Below, piece after piece: positions 18,025 through 27,823 of a DNA stretch of 64,000 bases (position 1 is its first letter; the number at the start of each line of letters is the position of its first letter). The position numbers were made by a program, and so were the translations under genes. The stretch comes from Maricaulis sp048270095 (GTDB lineage: Bacteria > Pseudomonadota > Alphaproteobacteria > Caulobacterales > Maricaulaceae), in NCBI RefSeq assembly GCF_048270095.1, contig NZ_JBLWTL010000015.1:9283-73282 (forward strand), written 5' to 3'. Below the pieces are notes generated by a model. It ran no database searches. It was not told the origin of the DNA and was given only the letters and a program-made list of their open reading frames with translations.

Positions 18025-18507
18025 ATGACCATTTCGGTGGGAGATCGCATTCCGGACGCCAGCTTCATGACCATGACGGCGAGCGGCCCGAACCGGGTAA
18101 GTACGGACGATGTATTTGGCGGCAAGACCGTCGCGCTGTTCTCGGTGCCGGGCGCCTATACGCCGACCTGTTCGGCCAAGCACCTGCCGGGCTTTGTCGA
18201 GCACGCCGCTGAGATCAAGGGCAAGGGCGTCGACACGATTGCCTGCATGTCGGTCAATGATGTCTTTGTCATGAATGCCTGGGGCAAGGACCAGGGCGTG
18301 GGTGAAGACGTCATGATGCTGGCTGATGGCAATGGCGATTTCGCCAAGGCCCTTGGTCTGGAAATGGACGGCACCGGCTTTGGCATGGGCACGCGCGCGC
18401 AGCGCTTCTCCCTGATCGCCAGGGATGGTGTTGTCGCTGAATTGAATGTCGAGGCGCCGGGTGAATTCAAGGTGTCGTCGGCCGATCATATCCTCGGCCA
18501 GCTCTAG
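18025..18507 (+). CDS. Prx5-type peroxiredoxin
   Basis: 160-residue thiol peroxidase of the atypical/Prx5 class (AhpC/TSA-like, redoxin domain). The peroxidatic cysteine lies in PGAYTPTCSAKHLPGF near residue 48, the family signature. It reduces hydrogen peroxide and organic hydroperoxides, commonly with glutathione/glutaredoxin as reductant, which fits the gshA gene at the start of the window. Start at 18025 has AGGAG about 9 bases upstream; the open frame back to 17932 is untranslated leader. Confidence 0.93.
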   Translation: MTISVGDRIPDASFMTMTASGPNRVSTDDVFGGKTVALFSVPGAYTPTCSAKHLPGFVEHAAEIKGKGVDTIACMSVNDVFVMNAWGKDQGVGEDVMMLADGNGDFAKALGLEMDGTGFGMGTRAQRFSLIARDGVVAELNVEAPGEFKVSSADHILGQL

Positions 18508-18570
18508 TCTGGGTTGAGGCATAACGGACCGGGCAATCGCCCGGTCCGAAACGGCCAAGGGAGGGCTCTC

Positions 18571-19503
18571 ATGGAACTCATCGTCACCGGCGTATTGCTG
18601 ATGCTGGCACTGGCGGTTATCGCCTCGGTCATCAAGACCGTGCCGCAGGGCAAGGAATTCACCGTCGAGCGCTTCGGGCGTTTCACGCGGACCCTCAAGC
18701 CCGGTCTCCATTTCATCATGCCGTTCATCGATGGCGTCGGCTATAAAATGAATATGCGCGAGCGCGTCCTCGACGTGCCCAACCAGGATGTCATCACCAA
18801 GGACAACGCGACCGTCTCGGTCGATGCGGTGATCTTCATCCAGGTGCTTGATGCGCCGCGCGCGGCGTATGAGGTCGACAATCTTGATTTCGCAATCCTC
18901 AACCTCTGCCTGACCAATGTCCGGACCGTGATCGGTTCGATGGATCTCGATGAGACCCTGTCGAAGCGCGATGAGATCAATGCCCGCCTGCTGATGGTGC
19001 TCGATTCAGCGACCAATCCCTGGGGCGTCAAGGCGACCCGGATAGAGATCCGCGATCTGTCGCCGCCCCATGACATCACCGAAGCGATGGCGCGGCAAAT
19101 GAAGGCCGAGCGCCTGAAACGTGCCGAGATTCTCGAGGCAGAAGGGTCCAAGCAATCGGCGATCCTGCGCGCCGAGGGCGAGAAGGAAGCCGCGATCCGT
19201 GAGGCCGAAGGCCGCCGGGAAAGTGCCTTTCTGGACGCTGAAGCGCGCGAGCGTGAAGCCGAAGCCGAGGCCAAGGCGACCGAGCTGGTCTCCAACGCTA
19301 TCGCTGCCGGCGATGTCTCCGCGATCAATTACTTCCTGGGCCAGAAATATATCGAGGCCTTTGGCAAGCTGGCGACCAGCGAGCAGCAACGCACCGTCAT
19401 CATCCCGGCCGAATTCTCGAATATCCTCAGCACGATCACCGGGGTCGGCGAGCTCGGCAAGGCGGCACACGAAGCGATCCGCGAGACGACCCGCAAGCCG
19501 TAA
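18571..19503 (+). CDS. SPFH/band 7 membrane protein (stomatin/QmcA-like)
   Basis: 310-residue stomatin-type protein: one N-terminal transmembrane helix (IVTGVLLMLALAVIASVI), an SPFH domain from VPQGKEFTVERFGRFTRTL to about residue 190, and a long charged Glu/Ala/Arg coiled coil (about 190-250). Such proteins oligomerise into membrane scaffolds in lipid microdomains and often partner an NfeD protein, which is the next gene here. Start at 18571 is set by GGGAGGG just upstream. Confidence 0.9.
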   Translation: MELIVTGVLLMLALAVIASVIKTVPQGKEFTVERFGRFTRTLKPGLHFIMPFIDGVGYKMNMRERVLDVPNQDVITKDNATVSVDAVIFIQVLDAPRAAYEVDNLDFAILNLCLTNVRTVIGSMDLDETLSKRDEINARLLMVLDSATNPWGVKATRIEIRDLSPPHDITEAMARQMKAERLKRAEILEAEGSKQSAILRAEGEKEAAIREAEGRRESAFLDAEAREREAEAEAKATELVSNAIAAGDVSAINYFLGQKYIEAFGKLATSEQQRTVIIPAEFSNILSTITGVGELGKAAHEAIRETTRKP

Positions 19504-19530
19504 GTGGCGAATTGAAAACGGAGGTCAGTG

Positions 19531-19995
19531 ATGGATTTTTTATTATCCCTGCTTGAGCGTCTGAATCTGTGGATCTGGTGGGCCTTCGCAGGCCTCTTCC
19601 TGATCGGCGAGGTGCTGACCGGGACAACATTTCTGCTATGGCCCGCCGCGGCGGCCGTCCTGACCGGTGTGCTCGCGCTGGACATGCTCGGCACGAGCTG
19701 GCCTGTCCAGCTGAGCGTGTTCGCGATATTGACGCTTGTGCTCGTGTGGGCAGGCGATCGCTGGGTGCGCCCGGCCATGAATCGCGGCGATCAGAGCGGC
19801 CTCAATGACCGCGCTGCGCGGATGGTCGGCCAGCGCGTTGTGGTCGTCAGTGACTTCTCAACAGGCCGTGGCCGCGTGCATTTTGATGATGGCGAATGGG
19901 GGGCACAGACCCTCGACGGATCGGACCCTGTCCGCGACAGCCATGTGATTATCGACGAGGTCAGGGGAGCGACACTCATCGTCCATCCAGCCTGA
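19531..19995 (+). CDS. NfeD-like membrane protein
   Basis: 154-residue protein with two or three hydrophobic helices in the first half (LWIWWAFAGLFLIGEVL, then two more) and a soluble C-terminal OB-fold-like part (RMVGQRVVVVSDFSTGRGRVHFDDGEWGA), the NfeD pattern of the short class without a serine-protease domain. It follows the SPFH gene by 27 bases, the usual operon pair. An SD (GGAGG) sits six bases before the ATG at 19531. Confidence 0.88.
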   Translation: MDFLLSLLERLNLWIWWAFAGLFLIGEVLTGTTFLLWPAAAAVLTGVLALDMLGTSWPVQLSVFAILTLVLVWAGDRWVRPAMNRGDQSGLNDRAARMVGQRVVVVSDFSTGRGRVHFDDGEWGAQTLDGSDPVRDSHVIIDEVRGATLIVHPA

Positions 19996-20093
19996 TCCCG
20001 CAGGCCGGTTCATGCGCCGTAAACCCTGACCATGCAGGATGAACCGTTATATCGCTGCAGGGGAATCCCGCCGCGAGGGAAAGCGGAGCGGGC

Positions 20094-23000
20094 ATGGAGC
20101 GGATCGAAGAGGACAGGCGCGTCGCAGCGCTGCACGAACTCAACCTCCTGGATACGGGGCCGGAGGACGGATTCGATTCGATCACCAAACTGGCCGTTAC
20201 CCTGACTGGCGCCTCGATGGCCGCGATTTCGCTGGTTGATCGCGAGCGCCAATGGTTCAAGTCGAGCGTCGGTCTGGATGTCAGCGAGATGCCGCGCGAC
20301 ATCACCTTCTGCAATCATGCGATCCGCCAGGCCAAGACGCTCTACGTACCCGATGCGCGCCTGGACGATCGGTTCAAGAATAATCCGCTGGTCGCGGGCG
20401 AGCCTCATCTGCGCGGCTATGCCGGCGTGCCGTTGCAGGTCGAAAACGGCTACCGGATCGGGACGCTTTCGGTGTTTCACGATCAGCCGTTCGAGTTTGA
20501 CAGCATGATGCTGCAACAACTCAGCGTGTTGGCGCGGGTCGTGGAAGAACAGATCCGGACACGCAGCCAGAGCGCCGAGGCGCGGCGCGCCAATCAACTG
20601 CTCGCCGATATTGCCGCGATTCAGCGCGAATACATGACCGATGACTCGTCGATTGATCAGGCTTTCGACCATTTACTCGCCGCGGCGCTGGAATTCACCG
20701 ACAGCACGGTGGGCTTTATTGGCGAAATCGTCGAAGACGGGAGCGGGCGCTATCTCAAGACCCAGGCCATCAGCGATATCGGGGTTGGCGCGGATGCCGG
20801 CGAAGGCCGCCCGGCGTCGCTGGAACTTCGCGATCTCGACACGATTATCGGGCACACGATCAAGACCGGGCAATTGGTGATCGCCAACGACCCGGCGCAG
20901 GATTCGCGGGGCCGGAAGATTGTCGAAGCCCTGCCGCCACTCCAGGCCTATCTGGGTGTGCCGCTGCTGGAACAGGGCAAGCTCGTCGCCATGATCGGGA
21001 TCGCCAATCGACCCGGCGGCTATTGCAAAGACCTGGTCGGGGCGTGCGAGCCGCTTTTCGTCACGGCCAGCAATCTCATCCGGGCCCGCCGCACGGAAGT
21101 GGCGCGAGACCGGGCGTTGGCCGAACTGGCCTTGAGCAAGGGACGCTATGATCTCGCTATCGCTGGCAGCGCGTCGGGGATCTGGGAAATTGATTTTGAA
21201 GGGGGCAGCATGTTCGCCTCCGAGCGTTTGCGCGAACTGGTCGAACGCTCGCCGGGCGACCCGGCAGCGAGCGGCAAAGTCGATCTGCGGGACATGAATG
21301 AGTTCTTCGACCGGGTGCATGAGAAGGATCGGTCGCGGGTCCAGGCCGCGCTGCGCGCCCACCTCGTGGATCGCATACCTTACGCCCTCGAATATGATTT
21401 CCGGCACAGCGCCGGGCATTATCTGCGCGTGTTCGCGTGCGGACAGGCTGAGTGGGACGAGGCCGGACAGGCGATCCGGATGGCCGGGTCGATCGAGGAC
21501 ATTACCGAGCGTTCGCTCCTGATTGCTGAACGCGAAAGCACTGCGGCCCGCCTCGCCGAGGTGACCAAGCTTGGCGGTATCGGCAGCTGGGAAGTCAATC
21601 TCGATGCCGACACGGTGTTGTGGGATCCGATGACCCGAAAGATCCATGAAGTCGGGGACGACTATCTGCCCGATCTTGCCAGCGCGGTCGAATTCTATCC
21701 GCCCGCGGCCCGCGAAATCCTTGAGGCCACTATCAGTCGGGCGATCAATCTCGGTGAGGCCTGGGACCTGGAACTCCCCTTCGTCACGGCCCGGGGCAAT
21801 CATGCCTGGGTGCGTGCTGTCGGACGCGCCATTGCGGTTGATGGTCACGTCACCAAACTGGTCGGCTCTTTCCAGGATATAACCCGCCGGCGGGCCCGCG
21901 AGGAAGAGGCCCAATCTCTCTCGACGCGTCTCGCGGTCGCGCTTGACGCGTCCAATCTCGGCGTCTGGGAATATGACACCCGGACCCGGATAAACACCGG
22001 CGACGAGCGCATGATGGCCCTGCTCGGGCGCTCAGGGCAGGTATCCCTGACATTTGACGAGTGGGCCGCCGCGATCCATCCCGACGACCGCGAGGCGATC
22101 ATCGCCGGCACCCGTACGGCGATGGAGGTGGGAACGGAATTTTCCCACGCCTACCGGATTGTCCGTCCGGATGGCTCAGTCCGGCATGTCCGGTCACGCG
22201 GCTTGTTGTGCGAACGGCTCGATGGCAGCGCGACGGTGATCGGCGTGACCGATGATGTCACAGATGACGTCCAACGGGCCGAGGAACTCGATCGCCAGCG
22301 TGCCCTGGCGGAGTCCGCCAGCCAGGCCAAATCGCAATTCCTGACCAATATGAGCCATGAAATCCGCACGCCGCTCAATGGCGTTCTGGGCACTTCGCAA
22401 TTGCTCCAGCTGACGTCCTTGTCAGATCAGCAGGCGCACTATGTCCGGACATTGCAAACATCCGGCGAAGCCTTGCTCGAACTGGTCGAGGACATTCTCG
22501 ACATCTCCAAGATTGAATCCGGAACCGTACAGCTCGCTGAGGAGGCATTCGAGGTCCTGCCCGTTGTCGAATCGATCATGGACATGCTCGAGAGCCTGGC
22601 ACGCCGAAAGGCGATCACGATCTGTTTCGAGCCGGCACCGGGTTTGCCGCAACGGGTTGTCGGCGACCAGAAGCGATTGCGTCAGGTTCTCATCAATATC
22701 ATCGGCAATGCCGTGAAATTCACCAGCGAAGGCTCGGTCACCATTCAGGTCGAGCCCCGGGCCGACAGCCGGATCCGGTTCTGCATCACGGATACCGGCC
22801 CGGGAATCGCGGCCGATCAGCTGGAGCGGGTCTTTGATCGTTTCGCCCAGGTCGACGCCTCGCTGACCCGCCAGCACGGCGGCAGCGGGCTTGGACTGGC
22901 AATCTGCCGTGATCTCGTCCGGCTTGCCGGCGGTGAAATCGGCGTGCGCAGCCAGCTGGGCGAGGGTGCGGTATTCTGGTTCGAACTGCCGCTGCCTCCG

Positions 23001-23450
23001 GCTGAAGGCTCGGCTGTGGTCCCCGTGTCCGCTCCTGCCAAGCTGGCCCGGCCTGGTGTCCGACGCCCAGGGCCGGCGCGGATTCTGGTCGTTGATGACG
23101 TGATGACGAACCGTCTCGTGGCCTCAGCATTGGTCGAGAATGCCGGCCATCAGGTCAGGCTTGCAGGCAATGGACGCGAAGCGATCGATGCGCTCGACAG
23201 CGACCGGTTCGACGCCATCCTGATGGATATTCAGATGCCCGTGATGTCTGGCGATGAAGCGATCCAGTGTATCCGGGCCAGCGGCAAGCCCTACTCCACG
23301 ATCCCGATCTATGCCGTGACGGCTGATGCCACCAGGGGAGCCCGCGAGCACTATCTCGAGATCGGTGCCACCGGCTATCTCTCGAAACCACTGGACATCA
23401 AGGCAATATCCGCCGCACTGGACGAGGTCTTGCGCGGCGCGATGCATTGA
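20094..23450 (+). CDS. Soluble hybrid histidine kinase (GAF-GAF-PAS-PAS-PAS-HisKA-HATPase-REC)
   Basis: 1118-residue cytoplasmic sensor kinase with no membrane helix. Order: GAF (about 20-165), a second GAF (about 185-340), three PAS-like units (about 345-480, 490-605, 615-735), HisKA with phospho-acceptor His755 in the SHEIRTPLNG motif, HATPase with N and G boxes (about 860-975) and a REC domain with phospho-acceptor Asp1045 (MDIQMPVMSG). The third PAS ends in the usual PDGSVRHVRSRG pattern. No response regulator or Hpt gene is adjacent, so the output partner is unknown. Confidence 0.92.
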   Translation: MERIEEDRRVAALHELNLLDTGPEDGFDSITKLAVTLTGASMAAISLVDRERQWFKSSVGLDVSEMPRDITFCNHAIRQAKTLYVPDARLDDRFKNNPLVAGEPHLRGYAGVPLQVENGYRIGTLSVFHDQPFEFDSMMLQQLSVLARVVEEQIRTRSQSAEARRANQLLADIAAIQREYMTDDSSIDQAFDHLLAAALEFTDSTVGFIGEIVEDGSGRYLKTQAISDIGVGADAGEGRPASLELRDLDTIIGHTIKTGQLVIANDPAQDSRGRKIVEALPPLQAYLGVPLLEQGKLVAMIGIANRPGGYCKDLVGACEPLFVTASNLIRARRTEVARDRALAELALSKGRYDLAIAGSASGIWEIDFEGGSMFASERLRELVERSPGDPAASGKVDLRDMNEFFDRVHEKDRSRVQAALRAHLVDRIPYALEYDFRHSAGHYLRVFACGQAEWDEAGQAIRMAGSIEDITERSLLIAERESTAARLAEVTKLGGIGSWEVNLDADTVLWDPMTRKIHEVGDDYLPDLASAVEFYPPAAREILEATISRAINLGEAWDLELPFVTARGNHAWVRAVGRAIAVDGHVTKLVGSFQDITRRRAREEEAQSLSTRLAVALDASNLGVWEYDTRTRINTGDERMMALLGRSGQVSLTFDEWAAAIHPDDREAIIAGTRTAMEVGTEFSHAYRIVRPDGSVRHVRSRGLLCERLDGSATVIGVTDDVTDDVQRAEELDRQRALAESASQAKSQFLTNMSHEIRTPLNGVLGTSQLLQLTSLSDQQAHYVRTLQTSGEALLELVEDILDISKIESGTVQLAEEAFEVLPVVESIMDMLESLARRKAITICFEPAPGLPQRVVGDQKRLRQVLINIIGNAVKFTSEGSVTIQVEPRADSRIRFCITDTGPGIAADQLERVFDRFAQVDASLTRQHGGSGLGLAICRDLVRLAGGEIGVRSQLGEGAVFWFELPLPPAEGSAVVPVSAPAKLARPGVRRPGPARILVVDDVMTNRLVASALVENAGHQVRLAGNGREAIDALDSDRFDAILMDIQMPVMSGDEAIQCIRASGKPYSTIPIYAVTADATRGAREHYLEIGATGYLSKPLDIKAISAALDEVLRGAMH

Positions 23451-23462
23451 TCCGACAGGCGC

Positions 23463-23912
23463 TCAGCGCTTGTTGGCCCGTGCCTCGCTCAAGCCCTGGC
23501 GTGCCAGTTCATCGGCGCGCTCATTGCCCGGATCGCCGGTATGGCCGCGCACCCAGCGCCAGTCGATCTTGTGGCTCTGTGCCAGCACATCGAGGCGTTG
23601 CCAGAGATCGACATTCTTGACCGGTTTCTTGTCAGCTGTCTTCCAGCCGCGTTTCTTCCAGCCATGGATCCATTTCATGATCCCGTCGCGCAGATAGCTG
23701 CTGTCGGTGATCAGGATGATGTCGTGATGATTGGCCTTCATCGCCTCTAGCGCCTGGATCGCCGCCATCATCTCCATGCGGTTATTCGTGGTATCGGCCT
23801 CGCCGCCGCAGATCTCCTTGCGGTGTCCATTCCATTCCAGAATCGCGCCCCAGCCGCCCGGGCCGGGATTGCCGGAACAGGCGCCGTCGGTATGGATCGT
23901 CACTGTGCTCAT
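23463..23912 (-). CDS. rnhA: Ribonuclease HI
   Basis: 149-residue RNase HI, which cleaves the RNA strand of RNA-DNA hybrids. Catalytic residues are visible: Asp in TIHTDGACSGNPGPGG, Glu in NRMEMMAAIQAL, Asp in ITDSSYL, and the His/Asp region WVRGHTGDPGNERADELA; the handle KWIHGWKKRGWK is also typical. Start at 23912 (MSTVTIHTDG); the frame is open a further 12 codons upstream within the previous gene. Last gene of a likely ispH-DUF1801-rnhA operon. Confidence 0.96.
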   Translation of the reverse strand: MSTVTIHTDGACSGNPGPGGWGAILEWNGHRKEICGGEADTTNNRMEMMAAIQALEAMKANHHDIILITDSSYLRDGIMKWIHGWKKRGWKTADKKPVKNVDLWQRLDVLAQSHKIDWRWVRGHTGDPGNERADELARQGLSEARANKR

Positions 23913-23919
23913 CTCGGGC

Positions 23920-24345
23920 TCATTTCGGGTATTTCCGCGCCATATCATCGAGGCCAGCCTGGATCAGCTCTTCCAGGACATCCATGTCCACATCCGCCAG
24001 CTTGGTGATGTAGAGACAGGACTTGCCCTCCTTGAACTTGCCAAGCCGGTCGAGAATGAGGGTGTAATTGGCATAACCCGGGATGATGTAGATCACCTGT
24101 CCGGACTTGCGCGGCGAGAAGCCGGTGCGCATGAAATCGCCTTCGCGCCCGCTTTCATACCGGTAGTGATACTGGCCAAACCCGATCATCGACGGCCCCC
24201 ACATGCGGGGCTCTTCGCCACTCAGCCGGCGCATCATCTCCAGCAGGACTCGTGCATCAGCCTGGCGCACCTTGTGTTCCACGGTAGCGATATAGGCTTC
24301 CGGGTCGATTTCGGTCGGTTGCGTCTTGTTCTCGGAATCGCTCAT
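23920..24345 (-). CDS. DUF1801 domain protein
   Basis: 141-residue soluble protein of the DUF1801 (YdhG-like) family. The pattern MIGFGQYHYRYESGREGDF, then GFSPRKSGQVIYI and LGKFKEGKSCLYITKLADVD matches this group of small proteins of unknown function. It sits between ispH (4-base gap) and rnhA (7-base gap) and is presumably co-transcribed. No catalytic motif is evident. Confidence 0.8.
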   Translation of the reverse strand: MSDSENKTQPTEIDPEAYIATVEHKVRQADARVLLEMMRRLSGEEPRMWGPSMIGFGQYHYRYESGREGDFMRTGFSPRKSGQVIYIIPGYANYTLILDRLGKFKEGKSCLYITKLADVDMDVLEELIQAGLDDMARKYPK

Positions 24346-24349
24346 CGGG

Positions 24350-25297
24350 TCAGGCCACCACGCGCGGAAGTTTGAAAATCACGTCTTCATCGGTCACGCG
24401 AATATCCTTCTGGTCGACGTCATAGCGCTCGCGGAAAGCGGCGATCAGGCCCTCGACCAGATCCTCCGGCGCCGAGGCACCGGCCGTGATGCCGACGGTT
24501 CCGATCGGGCCAATGGCGGCCCAGTCGACATCCTCGGCGCTGGAGATCAGTTGCGCGCGCGCGGCACCGGCGCGTTTGGCGACTTCGACCAGGCGGACCG
24601 AATTGGACGAATTGGGCGCCCCGATCACGAAAACAATATCGCAATTGGGCGCCAGCGCCTTGACGGCCGACTGACGATTGGTCGTGGCATAGCAGATATC
24701 TTCCTTGTGCGGGGCCTCGATCTGCGGGAAGCGCGTCTGCAAGGCGGCCACGATGGCAGACGTGTCATCGACCGACAGCGTCGTCTGGGTGACGAAGGCC
24801 AGGCGCGAGGCATCCTGTGGTGCGAACTGCATCGCGTCCTCGACGGTCTCGATCAGCGCGATCGCGCCGTCCGGCAATTGTCCCATCGTGCCGACGACCT
24901 CGGGATGGCCGGCATGGCCGATCAACACGATCTCGCGCCCATTGGCATGCAGCCGCTGGGCCTCGACATGAACCTTGGACACCAGCGGGCAGGTGGCATC
25001 GACATAGATGAGATTGCGTCGTGCGGCCTCTTCCGGGACCTGTTTGGGGACGCCATGAGCGGAAAACACCACCGGGCGGTCATCGGGACACTGATCGAGC
25101 TCCTCAACGAAAACCGCGCCGAGCGCTTCGAGTCGCTCCACGACATGGCGGTTGTGGACGATCTCGTGGCGCACATAGACCGGGGCGCCAAAGCGCTCCA
25201 GCGCCCGTTCAACGATCTGAATCGCGCGGTCGACACCGGCGCAAAACCCACGCGGGGCAGCCAGCAGGACAGTCAGGGGTGGGCGATTGCCGCTCAT
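24350..25297 (-). CDS. ispH: 4-hydroxy-3-methylbut-2-enyl diphosphate reductase
   Basis: Iron-sulfur enzyme for the last step of the MEP isoprenoid pathway, producing IPP and DMAPP. The three cluster cysteines are in RGFCAGVDRAI, DATCPLVSK and DICYATTNRQ; the SxN motif GAPNSSNS is present. Start at 25297 (MSGNRPPLTV) is chosen over 25333 because GGAGAA lies about 10 bases upstream. ispE and a polyprenyl synthase gene at the far end of the window act in the same pathway. Confidence 0.96.
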   Translation of the reverse strand: MSGNRPPLTVLLAAPRGFCAGVDRAIQIVERALERFGAPVYVRHEIVHNRHVVERLEALGAVFVEELDQCPDDRPVVFSAHGVPKQVPEEAARRNLIYVDATCPLVSKVHVEAQRLHANGREIVLIGHAGHPEVVGTMGQLPDGAIALIETVEDAMQFAPQDASRLAFVTQTTLSVDDTSAIVAALQTRFPQIEAPHKEDICYATTNRQSAVKALAPNCDIVFVIGAPNSSNSVRLVEVAKRAGAARAQLISSAEDVDWAAIGPIGTVGITAGASAPEDLVEGLIAAFRERYDVDQKDIRVTDEDVIFKLPRVVA

Positions 25298-25419
25298 CGG
25301 GTTCAGTTCTCCATCAGCGATACCGTTGCGCACGTCTCGTACGCATCGTATGACCGTCCTAACAAAGGGGCTTGGCGCTATCCAGAGGCCGGGCGGGTAT
25401 TCAAGTCAGGTAATGCACT

Positions 25420-25983
25420 ATGCGTTCTTTTGCCATTCTCGCCGCGGCCGCCATCTTACTCAATGGCTGCCAGACCGTCAGTGATGTATTTGAGACGGAG
25501 CAGCCCAATATCGGCCCGTGCCCGTCGGCGATGTCATTGTATGATGCGCACCGCATCGTCGAGCTTGATAGCGGAGATGTCCGCTTTGAAAATGTCGGCT
25601 TTACCGGCGAAATACTCGGCGTGCGTTCGCTGTGCAGCTATTATGGCGAGCGGCCGATCATCGCCAATCTCGAGCTGGACATGGCCTTCGGCCGCGGCCC
25701 GGCTGCCCAGGGCGACACGCATGTCTACGAGTATTTCGTCGCCGTGACGCGTCGCGATATCGGTGTCATCGAAAAACAGGTCTTCCCGATCAATGTCCGG
25801 TTCCGGGCCGGCGAGGACCGGGTCTACCTGACCGAAACGATTGATGCGATTTCGATCCCGCGCGCCAATGCCGACACGTCGGGAACCAATTTCGAAATCC
25901 TGACCGGTTTCGAACTGACGGCCGAACAACTTGCTTTCAATCGCAGTGGCCAACGCTTCCGCGTGGGTGCCGGCCAGGACTGA
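25420..25983 (+). CDS. Hypothetical lipoprotein
   Basis: 187-residue exported protein with a short signal peptide ending in the lipobox LLNGC (Cys17). The mature part is mainly predicted beta-rich, with two more cysteines (GPCPSAM and SLCSYYG) that could pair, and a conserved-looking core DMAFGRGPAAQGD. I do not recognise a characterised family. It is divergent from ispH and ends four bases before argS, so it may be co-transcribed with it. Confidence 0.75.
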   Translation: MRSFAILAAAAILLNGCQTVSDVFETEQPNIGPCPSAMSLYDAHRIVELDSGDVRFENVGFTGEILGVRSLCSYYGERPIIANLELDMAFGRGPAAQGDTHVYEYFVAVTRRDIGVIEKQVFPINVRFRAGEDRVYLTETIDAISIPRANADTSGTNFEILTGFELTAEQLAFNRSGQRFRVGAGQD

Positions 25984-25987
25984 TTTC

Positions 25988-27751
25988 ATGCCTTCAATAG
26001 CCGATCAGCTCAGTGCGAAACTGGGCGACGCGTTCGCTTCACTCCAGCTGCCGCGCGAGCTGGGCCGTGTCACGCCTGCGACCAAGTCCGGAACGGCGCC
26101 CTTTCAGTGCAATGGCGCCATGCCGGCGGCCAAGCAGGCGAAGACGAATCCCCGCGAGCTGGCGCAGAAAATCGTCGACGCGATTGCCGGCGATCCGCTG
26201 ATCGCCGCCGCCGAGATTGCCGGACCGGGCTTCATCAATCTGACCCCGGCCCAGGACGCCTATGATGCGCGCGCCGCCGAGATCGCCGGCGATGATCGCG
26301 CCGGTGCCCCGGTGACGGACGCGCCGCGCAAGGTGATGATCGATTTCGGCGGTCCCAATGTCGCCAAGCCGATGCATGTCGGCCATTTGCGCTCCTCGGT
26401 GCTGGGCGACAGCCTGCAGCGTCTGCTGCGCTTTCGCGGCGATGATGTGGTGTCCGACATCCATCTTGGCGATTGGGGCCTGCAAATGGGCCATCTCATC
26501 ACTGAATTGCGTGAAGAACAGCCCGGCCTTCCCTATTTCGACGCGAATTATTCCGGACCCTATCCCGACGAAGCGCCGGTCAATATTGATGATCTGGCCC
26601 GGCTCTACCCGCTTGCCTCGAAGAAGGCCAAGGATGATGCCGACCGCCTCGAACTCTCGCGCAAGGCAACAGCCGAGCTGCAGGCCGGACGTGCCGGCTA
26701 CCGGGCGCTGCTGAACCATTTCATCGCGGTCTCGATCGCGGCACTGAAGCAGGATTTCGATGCGCTCGGCGTGCATTTCGACCTGTGGAAGGGCGAGAGC
26801 GATGTCGATCCGCTCATTCCGGCCATGGTCGAGGACTTCAAACAGCGTGGCGTTGCCGAGCTCAGCGATGGCGCCTGGGTGGTCCATATCGCCCGCGAGG
26901 ACGACAAGAAGGAATTGCCGCCGCTCATCCTCGTCACCTCCGGCGGTGCATCGCTTTATGGCACCACGGATCTGGCGACGATCCTCGACCGCAAGGCGAG
27001 CTTCGGGCCCGATTTGACGCTCTATGTCGTCGACAGCGCCCAGGGCAATCATTTCCAGCAAGTCTTCCGTGCCGCCGAGAAAGCCGGCCTGGTCAAGGAC
27101 GGCGCCCTCGAGCATGTCAATTTCGGCTCGGTCAATGGCAGTGATGGCAAGCGTTTGCGCACCCGCGATGGCGGCACATTCCGGCTCGCCGACCTGATCG
27201 CTTCCGCCATTGAACGCGCCGGGCAACGCCTCAAGGAAGCGGGTCTGGCCGCCGATGTCGGGCCAGAAGAGCATGACCGGGTGGCGCGCATGGTCGGACT
27301 GGCGGCGATCAAATTCGCCGATCTGCAAAATTACCGCACCACGAACTACGTGTTCGACCTGGACCGTTTCACCAGTTTCGAAGGCAAGACCGGTCCCTAC
27401 CTCCTCTACGCGGCCGTGCGGGTAAAATCGCTCATGCGCAAGGCCGCGGACGCCGGAGTGAAGCCCGGCGCGATTTCGGTCGAGGCCGATGAGGAACGCG
27501 ACCTGGTGCTGGCGCTTGATGCCTTTGGTTCCGCGATTGATCAGGCGATCGACAACCGGGCCCCCAATGCCCTGTGCGATCACGCCTTCTCGCTGGCCCA
27601 GGCCTTCTCGAAATTCTATTCCGCCTGCCCGATCCTCGGGGCTCCCGATGAGGCGACCCGGTCCTCGCGGCTGGCGCTGGCCGAAGCGACATTGAAACAG
27701 CTCGAGCTCAGCCTGCACCTGCTCGGGCTGGAAGCTCCCGAACGCATGTAG
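25988..27751 (+). CDS. argS: Arginyl-tRNA synthetase
   Basis: 587-residue class I synthetase charging tRNA-Arg. The N-terminal tRNA-recognition domain is followed by the HIGH-type motif (NVAKPMHVGHLRSS) near residue 122, a KMSK-equivalent loop (GKRLRTRDGG), and the helical anticodon-binding domain ending SLHLLGLEAPERM. Start at 25988 is chosen because AGGA precedes it and the product then begins MPSIADQL; the open frame to 25931 overlaps the lipoprotein gene. Confidence 0.96.
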   Translation: MPSIADQLSAKLGDAFASLQLPRELGRVTPATKSGTAPFQCNGAMPAAKQAKTNPRELAQKIVDAIAGDPLIAAAEIAGPGFINLTPAQDAYDARAAEIAGDDRAGAPVTDAPRKVMIDFGGPNVAKPMHVGHLRSSVLGDSLQRLLRFRGDDVVSDIHLGDWGLQMGHLITELREEQPGLPYFDANYSGPYPDEAPVNIDDLARLYPLASKKAKDDADRLELSRKATAELQAGRAGYRALLNHFIAVSIAALKQDFDALGVHFDLWKGESDVDPLIPAMVEDFKQRGVAELSDGAWVVHIAREDDKKELPPLILVTSGGASLYGTTDLATILDRKASFGPDLTLYVVDSAQGNHFQQVFRAAEKAGLVKDGALEHVNFGSVNGSDGKRLRTRDGGTFRLADLIASAIERAGQRLKEAGLAADVGPEEHDRVARMVGLAAIKFADLQNYRTTNYVFDLDRFTSFEGKTGPYLLYAAVRVKSLMRKAADAGVKPGAISVEADEERDLVLALDAFGSAIDQAIDNRAPNALCDHAFSLAQAFSKFYSACPILGAPDEATRSSRLALAEATLKQLELSLHLLGLEAPERM

Positions 27752-27823
27752 CGCTCCCCTGAACGGGGGAGGGTGAGCGCCGCGCACGCCGCTATTCTTA
27801 TGCTTCAGCCTTGAGGATGAATC

